Assembly (NCBI GenBank): GCA_026225945.1
Contig: JAMJFZ010000199.1
Span: forward strand, 64,772,001-64,836,000
Reading direction: 5' to 3'
From: Cricetomys ansorgei
Lineage: Eukaryota > Chordata > Mammalia > Rodentia > Nesomyidae
Length of the DNA stretch: 64,000 nucleotides
Part shown: positions 56,775-64,000 of the stretch, piece by piece
Position numbering within the stretch: the first letter of the stretch is position 1
Layout of the letters: every line of letters starts with the position of its first letter
The notes under the pieces: generated by a model
The model's input: the letters and a program-made list of their open reading frames with translations, nothing else
Told to the model about the DNA's origin: nothing
The model's database searches: none
Program-made: the position numbers and the translations under genes

Positions 56775-57000
56775 ACACAGGCAGACCTAGATTCTTCTCC
56801 TGTCTCATTTCTGTCACAGGTTGGCTGAGTGGTTTTGGATAAAACTTGACCTCTCTGAGCCTTACCTTAAAATAAGAGTTTATGGTTTTATTTCACAGCA
56901 AAGGTTCAGGGAAACTGGATGACAAGTGTGAAGCATTTATCCCAGTGAGAAGACAGTGTCTGTCCTGGAAGACAGTAGATGCTTAGCAAATGGGGAACCA
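56775..57000 (+). mobile_element. MIR, sense, near full length
   Basis: 'tttggataaaacttgacctc' and 'tctgagccttaccttaaaat' give the core, and 'gacagtagatgcttagcaaa' gives the 3' end (acatagtaagcgctcaataaa). Confidence 0.8.
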
Positions 57001-57004
57001 ATAA

Positions 57005-57510
57005 AATGATTATGACTCTGAAGAAAGAATCCAGAGCTCCTGCTCAGAAAACCCTGGAGGCCGATGTCAGGGGTTATAAATCAAGTCGTCCTCTGTTTTA
57101 ATACTGAATTAACAACCAGGCAGGGGGAAAAATGGAACATTTAAATATTAAACCAAACATTTAATTTTTAAACACGGACATTCTTTTTATAACTTAGACT
57201 GCTCTTCAAGGCCTGTGGAAATTCCCTGAGCCTCCCTCTCTGCCCTCATTCACGGTGCATGTGAAAGAGTATTGCTACTATAGATGTTTTGTGTGTGGCA
57301 GGGGATAATACACTTACTGTATTCTGAAGAAAGCACATTTGTGTCCCAATAAAGTGTTACTGACAAGTTTCTATAAAGGAGACTAAATCCCTGTATAATA
57401 AAAAGGAAACTAAATCTAACCAAAAGTAACGACTTCACATGTCTCCAATGATTCCAGCATCATTCTCCATTGAAAAAGCACTGCCCTAGCTTTTTGTGTG
57501 TGCTATCTTT
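57005..57510. other. Repeat-free AT-rich stretch
   Basis: Bases 57080-57200 are AT-rich and carry several ATTTAAAT/TTTAATTT-like homeodomain-type strings plus CpGs (GTCGTC, CACGGAC). Nothing diagnostic is seen. Confidence 0.3.
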
Positions 57511-57519
57511 TCCACACCA

Positions 57520-57622
57520 CAATAACAAAAATGTGAAAGGCTTACATTGTCATCATCTCTGTGTCTGTGAGGAAACTGGCTCAGGGAGGCCAACTAAGTG
57601 ACCCAGGGGCATTTTTTTTGGA
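57520..57622 (-). mobile_element. MIR fragment, antisense
   Basis: 'tgtgaggaaactggctcagg' and 'gaggccaactaagtgaccca' match antisense MIR. Confidence 0.7.
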
Positions 57623-57898
57623 TAGTAGATGTGCATACTCTGTCTCCTTAGCACCTCCTTCTTCACATAAGAACCTATGAATTTTCCTTGAATTCACTGT
57701 CTCTTCTCCCCACCCTGTTCTCGGTGATGTTTGTAGAATCCAACCACTCAAATAGTTCATATGCATCTGGGTCTCATGACACAGTACAGTGGCCATGGTG
57801 ATTGGTTCAGAGATGTGACTAATCAGAGCCAAACAAAGGCATTAGGATACTACTGGGATGCTAGAAACAGGCATATATTGCTCTTGGTCTTTTTGAGT

Positions 57899-57915
57899 AA
57901 AGATTTATTTTTAGT

Positions 57916-57954
<39 letters not shown>

Positions 57955-58105
57955 ATGTATGACAGAAAAGGTTATTGGATCTTCTGGAGCTGGAGTTACA
58001 TGTCATTGTGAACTACCCAATGTCACCAAATGTGCTAGGAATGGAATTTGGATCCTCTGCAAGAACAGTATGTGCTCTTAGCCACCAAGTTATCACCCCA
58101 GTCCC
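57899..58105 (-). mobile_element. B3-family SINE, antisense
   Basis: Left end 'agatttatttttag' (complement of the tail), then the body 'ttctggagctggagttacat', 'tgctaggaatggaatttgga', 'tcctctgcaagaacagtatg' and 'ttatcaccccagtccc', complement of the tRNA-derived B2/B3 head. A (TG)n(TATG)n tract at 57915-57960 interrupts the tail region. Rodent-specific family. Confidence 0.85.
57915..57960. repeat. (TG)n(TATG)n compound microsatellite
   Basis: About 11 TG units followed by five to six GTAT units, inside the tail of the B3 element. Confidence 0.95.
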
Positions 58106-58109
58106 TTCT

Positions 58110-58890
58110 TTTGGCCTTTTTTTTACCCAGGTTCAGAGAACTTGCCACAGAAGACTGAAATTTGTAGACAGTCTGGTTGAATATCTGAGATTACCACATC
58201 TCTTTAAGAAAGGTTGCTCCCTCCTCTTACTGACCTCTTATTTTTGATGCATGACTTTCACCTACTGATGATGACCTATGAAGAAACAATTGTGCTGTGT
58301 TTTTCATCCTCTTCTTGAGCCACGTATATCTAATCTGTCCCTGGTTTCACCAATATGTAATTACTAAACACCAGAGCATTGCTTATAATCAAATTTCTGC
58401 ATGAGCTCCTCAGCCTTCAAGTCTTGCTGGCATCTAAACCAAGAATCAACTGGACACTCCCTTCCTTTTGGGTACAATGCTGTCTTAGTCCAGGTGGCAC
58501 GGTTACACTTTAGCCTTTATGAGTGCATATCTCTGTTCTCTAGATACCACTTTAAATGTGACACACGATTCCCATTGCTGCTGGTGGCACCTGTTCTGGG
58601 ACTTTAAGGATTGAAACTCTTGTCTCCCAGAACTTTGTCATCTCTCCATCTCTCCACTCAGCTCTCACCTGTCTGGTAAGTTAAGGAAATCCCCTAGCTT
58701 CCATTAATCCTCTTCTCAGGATCTTCAGGTTCTCTAAGTCACAGACCCTCCTGGCTAAGTCTTGGACCTTGAGAAGAAGGCTAAGGGCCATTTTTCTAAA
58801 AAGGATGGCAGATAGGTACCTACACTAACCAAATATATGTAGATCCTTCCAGAATAAAAATCTAAGATGGCTTGAAGATAAACAAGTCTC
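58110..58890. other. Unique sequence, no gene seen
   Basis: No exon or repeat is recognised. Confidence 0.35.
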
Positions 58891-58894
58891 CAAC

Positions 58895-59221
58895 TGTTAT
58901 GGTTTGAATGTGTGTTGTCCCCCAACAGCTCATTATTAGAATGCTAGGTGCTGTTTGGGGTGGTTCTGAAAATTTAGGAGGTAGAGCTGAGCTGGAGGCA
59001 GTAGGTCACCAGAGGCAGGGCCTTGGGGGCATTATTGTTCAGTGACACCTCCTGTCTTGAGGTCTCCTTCTTAGATGCTCACAAAGGGAGTATCTCTACT
59101 CTACTACATATTCTTGACACCACAATGTCCTGTCCAAATTCATGGTTCAAGAGAAATAGTGAGCCAAAAGAGTTGTTTCTGTCAAATGTCTCATTAGAGA
59201 GATGTGAAAAGTAACTAATAG
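58895..59221 (+). mobile_element. MaLR-type solo LTR (MTE-like)
   Basis: Begins TGTTATGGTTTGAATGTGTG and continues with 'ctggaggcagtaggtcacca', 'gagggcc/gcagggccttgggg' and 'atagtgagccaaaagagttg', finishing 'aaaagtaactaatag'. It is the second MaLR of the 9.0-kb type. A typical LTR length of about 327 bases shows it is nearly complete. Confidence 0.8.
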
Positions 59222-59224
59222 ATA

Positions 59225-60035
59225 ACAAAAAAGCCAGAAATCATTTCAAATTTTTTAAGATGGCCTCAAAACAAAACCTAAAACCAAACCCCAAAGCAAC
59301 ACGTATAAAACAACAACAATGACTAAAACAAATTTCAATATATAGAAATGGGTGAAAAGAAGAAAGAATAGTGTGGTATGGGGGAATACACTCAAAGGGC
59401 ATAATATACTTGCATGAGAATGACCTAATGTAGCCCTGAATAATTAAAAATACCAACAATGGCCTCGTAGAGCCTCTACTATTCTATTACCATCAGGCTC
59501 CTCTGGATTGACATATGAATGTCTCTGAGTTTGTGGTTTCTGAACCTCCCATGATATCTGCCAAGCTACCCCCTGAAAAGACCTAGACATTTGGCTATTT
59601 CTGGGCTTTGCAGAAAGTCTTTAAAGGGGCCACATGAAAATACAGCATCTTGGAATAGCTCATTGGGTAGATGATGGGAAAGAAACTTGGTACTTGCTCC
59701 TCTTGTTCCCCCTTTCTCAGTGGTCACAGATTACATAGCAGGAGTAGTTCATATTCCCATCCTTCTAGGTCATTATAGCAGTGGCCACAGCAACAGTCTA
59801 TAGCCCAAAGCCCGGTGTGCCCTGTGTGTCAAGCCAGTGATAGCAAGGAAATACAACTAAGTTTCTAGCACTGTAGTGCTCACAGGTTCTGCATACAATT
59901 GGAATCTGTGATGCAAGGCACTGGGCCAGGTGTTGTTGGGTCATGTTGGGTCACATAGGAAATGCTATGAAGAGGTTCAGTGTGACTTTAAGGACCCATT
60001 TGAACAGAATTAGAAAAAGGCGAGTATGGCAAGAG
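59225..60035. other. Unique sequence, no gene seen
   Basis: AAAAC-rich at 59265-59330; otherwise nothing recognised. Confidence 0.35.
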
Positions 60036-60039
60036 GAAT

Positions 60040-60185
60040 GGGTGTGAGCTATAGGCCCTAAATCCTATTCTCAAGTTAACTTGCCTTGTGACTTTGACTA
60101 TGTTTCTATACTTCTCTGTGCTCTGGGTTTCTCACCAATGAAATGAAAGTGATCGCTAGGCAGTATTCTTGCAGAATGGCCAGTT
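60040..60185 (+). mobile_element. MIR, sense
   Basis: 'tcaagttaacttgccttgtg', 'actttgactatgtttctata' and 'ctgggtttctcaccaatgaa' follow the MIR core order. Confidence 0.65.
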
Positions 60186-60189
60186 TAGC

Positions 60190-60685
60190 TTTCCTGACCT
60201 TAATGCAAGTATAAAACATCATTCCCTAGCCCTGTCTGTATTCGTTGTTTTGCATGTCCAGAGAGTGAAGCAGGCTAGAGATGCAGGCTCACCAGGAAAG
60301 TCACCGAGCTGAGAGTAATAAATAGCCAAGGTCATGGGCAACTTTCCTCCTGCTGGAATTGTAATAGTCCAGGTTAAATATAGCCATTGAAGACTTCCAT
60401 CTAATGCTGGTCAACTTCAAATATTTAACATATCCTGGGGTGGAAGAAATAGTCACCAATCACCAACAATCATCAGTGGCTCTGAAGACAGCTGAGGGCA
60501 AAATTTCATTGGTGTCAACATTCTCAGTTGGCACCTGTAATGACCAAGACATGCCTGGAGCCTCAGCTGACTATGTGTTTAAAGGTTACTGTTTATGAGG
60601 CTGTTGGGTCTTTTATATTTTGAACACTCACTAAAATAAGACTCCAGAAAATTTTGAGGAAGTAATTATTTTTCCAAAAGAACTA
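60190..60685. other. Unique sequence, no gene seen
   Basis: Repeat-free and evenly composed; possible constraint, nothing diagnostic. Confidence 0.3.
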
Positions 60686-60689
60686 AAGC

Positions 60690-60890
60690 CATTGGCTGAT
60701 TCTCACACACTCATCCCACACCAGGCATACACTTTCGTAGAATCTCTCTTTTTGCCTTCACAACACCCAATGAAGTGAGCTTTAATTTGCCCTCATTTTA
60801 TAGATGAGGAACTTGAAGTTCACAGAGATTGAAATCCCAGCTAAGAAGTGACAAAACTCAGATTACAGAATACAAGCTATTGACCATGTT
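60690..60890 (-). mobile_element. MIR, antisense
   Basis: 'cacaccaggcatacactttc', 'attttatagatgaggaactt', 'gaagttcacagagattgaaa' and 'gaagtgacaaaactcagatt' are in antisense MIR order. Confidence 0.8.
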
Positions 60891-60999
60891 CTGATTTTAA
60901 TGTCTCTTCATCAAAAACCTTGACTGTAGTCATGAAAAAGGGAACAGAAATAATGTACAAACCTGGGGGATGGTGGGATGTGTAGCAAAAAGGCTTCTT

Positions 61000-61425
61000 A
61001 TAGATATACCATGGCCACTGCACCCATGAACTCACTACAGCTGAGATTATCTGCACAGTACCTGCACACGATTCATCACAATCAGAGGATGGGCTATCAA
61101 GTTCTACTCCTCTTTAGGGGATTATTGGCATTATTGGGATTATTGTTGTTGTTGCAGGGGGGAAGAGATACCATTTTCTTCAGTGGTGTGCACAATGATG
61201 AGCTGCTGGTGCTCCAGTAAGTAACCCCCACCCACATTTGTGAAAGCAATCTAATTAAACTAAGTAGGTACATAGATAGAAGATATGAATGAAAGTAGGG
61301 GACTTGTGGAAGTAGAAGGGTCTCAGCAGGAGAGAATGGTAGACAAGAAGGGAGTGAGGCGAAAGAAGGACTGAGGTCCATTATTTACAGATATGAAACT
61401 GTCAAAGAATAAAAAAGGAGGGGAA
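61000..61425 (+). mobile_element. Rodent L1 3' end, sense
   Basis: 'gagataccattttcttcagt', 'ggtgctccagtaagtaaccc', 'aatctaattaaactaagtag' and the purine-rich 'aagaagggagtgaggcg', finishing 'gtcaaagaataaaaaagg', are the 3' UTR of rodent L1 (Lx-type) followed by the poly(A) region. The part 61000-61150 is the preceding L1 3' region. 5'-truncated; not coding. Confidence 0.8.
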
Positions 61426-61429
61426 AAAC

Positions 61430-61735
61430 CTCTTGACTCAGGCACCATCTATCAATAGAGCATTATGCTAGTGATGCAGACTGCATGCTCTTGGGAGCAT
61501 AGGGGGAGCTATCAGTCTTCACCCAGCACTGTTTTTGGCAAACAGAGATATCTGGCCATTGTATAACTGAAGCACAGGAAATTAGACAGAAATATGCAGT
61601 CAGACTTGATAATTTTCTCCTTCCTTTTTGAACATGAGCTGGGGTTAGACTTAGGCCATCAAGATCTGTCTCTTACCCAAACTGTGATTGGCATAGATAT
61701 GAAGAATGGATGTAAACTGTAAAACACTGTAATAA
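61430..61735. other. Unique sequence, no gene seen
   Basis: No feature is recognised. Confidence 0.35.
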
Positions 61736-61739
61736 AGAT

Positions 61740-61935
61740 GTTTATTAACCTTAGTGACATACTTGGCACAGTAACATCACTTTTCATAGGTCATTTCAAT
61801 CTTTTCATGTAATCCTTGTCATCGTATCCTTACCTGTTATCCTTACCCCATTCATGAGATGATAAAACCAAGGCTAGGAGAAATTGAAGTGGGTAAAGAG
61901 AGTAGCAGCTCCATTTTTAAGCACAGGATTTCCTG
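61740..61935 (-). mobile_element. MIR, antisense
   Basis: 'acatacttggcacagtaaca', 'tttcatgtaatccttgtcat' and 'gagatgataaaaccaaggct' follow antisense MIR. Confidence 0.7.
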
Positions 61936-61939
61936 TGAG

Positions 61940-62540
61940 GAGATCTAGTGTGTGGACTGTATATCTATGCCTTTTCCCCTGAGGATGACTGGGCTTTCTA
62001 TTAAGCAGAGACTTTGGTAGATGTTGGACCCACCATGCTCAATCTAGGACCTGATTCCCTGGATCCCTGTTTCTCTACTACAACTTGTTCCTACCAACAT
62101 GCCAATGTTCACTTCTTAATTTCCTGGGAGCTGTCATGCATGAGCCTGAGGGATGGCTTTGGGGTCATAGCATCATCAGGAGGCTTTAGGCATTGATGTG
62201 AACTACTGTCGGATTCTTCAGTACTTCATACTGGGGCTATGGCCCTGGACTTTTGGAAGAGGGCATTGGAGTTGGAAGGTTGGCTGCAGTTCTGATCTCC
62301 TCATTAACAGTATCTGTGGGCTTGTAGCTCATGCTTCTTCCCTGAGCCAGAGGCACAGGATAATTTGCCTTTGCACAGTTTAGACCATAGCTATAAAAAC
62401 TATTCTTGAACTTTGACTTTATAATTCTTTGTCTGAGAGTTTACCCAAAGGGGATAGTCTTAAGTGGTTTCCTTCAAGAGACAAAAGGGTTGAGGAATGA
62501 ACAGAGTAGAAGCCTTATGTAAGTGAAAGGGCCCTGGTGT
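61940..62540. other. Unique sequence, no gene seen
   Basis: No feature is recognised. Confidence 0.35.
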
Positions 62541-62544
62541 AGTG

Positions 62545-62690
62545 GAGAGGGGCCCTGAGCTCAGACTGACGCATGACTGAAGGTCACTTAGCCCCTGCTA
62601 AGAGATGTGAGACTCCAGGTAGGTCACTTCCCTTTCCTGAGATGATTTCTTTCCATGTAAAGTGAGATGTAAAATGCCTTTTTTTTGGAG
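62545..62690 (+). mobile_element. MIR, sense
   Basis: 'ccctgagctcagactgacgc', 'ggtaggtcacttccctttcc' and 'tttccatgtaaagtgagatg' match the MIR order with decay. Confidence 0.6.
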
Positions 62691-62694
62691 TCAT

Positions 62695-63340
62695 ACTAGG
62701 TCTGATGAAAGGGGAAATGGGATGATAGACTGGTTCCTATATTTACTGCACAGACTGTGTGAGGTTGCCTACCAGAATCGATACAACAAATAGAGAGGAA
62801 AACATAATAAAGAGAGTAGGGTATACTTGAAAGAAAGAGAGGGAATAACTAAGAAAACCTGGGGATCACAAGTTGTCACTGAAGTAGGGCCATGAATTAA
62901 GTTTTTGCCTCATGCTGACCAGTGCAACTAGGGAAGCTTCATCTTTAACATAGTCCTTTATATCCTTTGATTCTGGATAGTTGGGGACATGGCACACAGG
63001 AATCCCTGGCACCCAACAAGTGCTCATTGGCATGGAATTGTCTTTTTTCCTACCTTGGCTTATTTATAATGGACTTGGTTTCTGTGTCTCAGAACTGGTG
63101 TAGACACATGCAGCACAGCAGGGGTTTGGGAGGCTTCCTGGAATCTTTGTTTCTTTAGAGAAGCTCCCCACGGATGCCAGGTTGAGAAGTTGGCCTCACT
63201 TCACCTCAGAAACATACGAAACAGGGCTGTATTAATTTTTGTGCTGTAGCTCCCATTGACAGGTACCCAGACTATGTCAGCCTGGGTGTTAAACAAGCAT
63301 CTGTTCTCCCTTGTTTGAAGTCATATTTGTATCACTCTTC
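62695..63340. other. Unique sequence, no gene seen
   Basis: No feature is recognised. Confidence 0.35.
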
Positions 63341-63344
63341 TTGC

Positions 63345-63480
63345 ATAAGTGGAAAATAGTGGTTCAAGGAAGTTAAATATCATGTTTAAGACTACATGCC
63401 TCATAGGTGACAGAGCTGGCATTCCAATCTAGGACTTTCTAAGTCTCTTGCCTCCTCATTGTTTGAGCACTGATCTGTTG
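63345..63480 (-). mobile_element. MIR, antisense
   Basis: 'ttcaaggaagttaaatatca', 'tcataggtgacagagctggc' and 'attccaatctaggactttct' follow antisense MIR. Confidence 0.7.
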
Positions 63481-63749
63481 AGAGAGGGAGAAAGAGCTTC
63501 ATTGATTGTGAATCTTTTGAGCTTCTCGCTTTCTTCAGAGAAAGTGAGCTAACTATACTTGAATAATCTAGTATTCCAGTGACATCGGAGGATATTGTCC
63601 TCTTTTCCAGGCACAGAAAATATAAAACAATCATGTGCCTGCTCCCTGTGGAGCTTGAATTTCACTAGAAGAACTGTGGCTATCAGGAAAAGCCACTGTT
63701 GTCTTGTTTTACTTAGAAAATACATAGCTCCTGCTTCCTTCTAATTTCC

Positions 63750-63975
63750 CTCTCTACTTTTACACATCTATTGAGCACCTACTATGTTCCAGGAAGATGG
63801 TAGATACTATGTGCTGTCTTACTTACACTACAGTGACTCTCTAAGAAAACTAGACCATGAACTTTGAAATCCAGAGGCTCAGTGAGACATTCTTGTCTAA
63901 AGTTACACAGCTGTAACTGGGAGAGCTGTAACCAAAACTGAAGTCTGCCTGGTGATCACAGCCCTTCTGTTCTTC
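63750..63975 (-). mobile_element. MIR, antisense, well preserved
   Basis: 'attgagcacctactatgttc' followed by 'ccagaggctcagtgagacat', 'aaagttacacagctgtaact' and 'ctgaagtctgcctggtgatc' covers almost the whole element. Confidence 0.8.
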
Positions 63976-64000
63976 TGTGGCACCTTCACCTGGGTTTTAG

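Noticed and set aside
61158..61219. Apparent small exon with TTGTTGTTGTTGCAG acceptor and CCAGTAAGT donor
   Set aside because: The interval is part of the rodent L1 3' UTR, where this 'ccagtaa' string is a family feature, so the splice-like signals are coincidental.
1..64000. Prokaryotic features (operons, CRISPR arrays, insertion sequences, phage)
   Set aside because: Rodent SINEs, LINEs, LTRs, CA repeats and CpG depletion show mammalian nuclear DNA. The only regular short repeats are microsatellites and minisatellites.

Overview
The window looks like mammalian nuclear DNA from a muroid-type rodent, and most of it is intergenic or intronic. It carries rodent SINEs (B1, B3, B4 and B1/ID composites), rodent L1 3'-end families, MaLR-type LTRs, (CA)n tracts, and many old mammal-wide MIR and L2 copies. 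CpG is sparse and every open frame is short. I see no convincing protein-coding gene, rRNA or tRNA. Genus cannot be fixed by eye. No young B2 copy or intact ID element was recognised, so nothing points specifically to mouse or rat.

Layout. 0-5 kb: a polypyrimidine tract with an antisense B4, then mostly unique sequence and an old antisense L1 piece. 5.7-6.6 kb: an L1 fragment next to the 3' end of a minus-strand class I endogenous retrovirus (broken env membrane region plus LTR). 7-18 kb: mainly MIR and L2, with a MaLR LTR split by a later rodent repeat (9.0-9.7 kb), an antisense ID/B1 SINE (11.9 kb), a B4 with a target-site duplication (15.2-15.6 kb) and a long L2 (16.5-17.2 kb). 18-28 kb: largely unique or low-complexity sequence, with one B4, a CA/CACCACACG tract, L2, L1 and AT-rich tracts.

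28-33 kb is an LTR cluster. It holds a MaLR-like LTR, an antisense B1 with a target-site duplication, a 1.73-kb minus-strand proviral remnant (two LTRs, polypurine tract, conserved poly(A) signals), a further solo LTR-like unit and a possible second. 33-46 kb: mostly unique, with B1-related SINEs, MIR, L2 and an antisense L1 3' end near 43 kb. 46-48.3 kb: old sense-strand L1 blocks in a non-canonical order. 49-64 kb: MIR/L2-rich ancient sequence with rodent L1/RMER-like repeats, one B3, one MaLR LTR and one sense L1 3' end.

The items most worth a second look are the two retroviral remnants, an exon-like interval at 31.04-31.14 kb with good splice signals and an open, frame-preserving reading, a CpG-bearing homeodomain-motif block near 50.8 kb, and candidate CTCF cores. 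I found no new multi-gene system. Family names given here come from reading the sequence, not from a database search, and element borders are approximate unless termini are stated.
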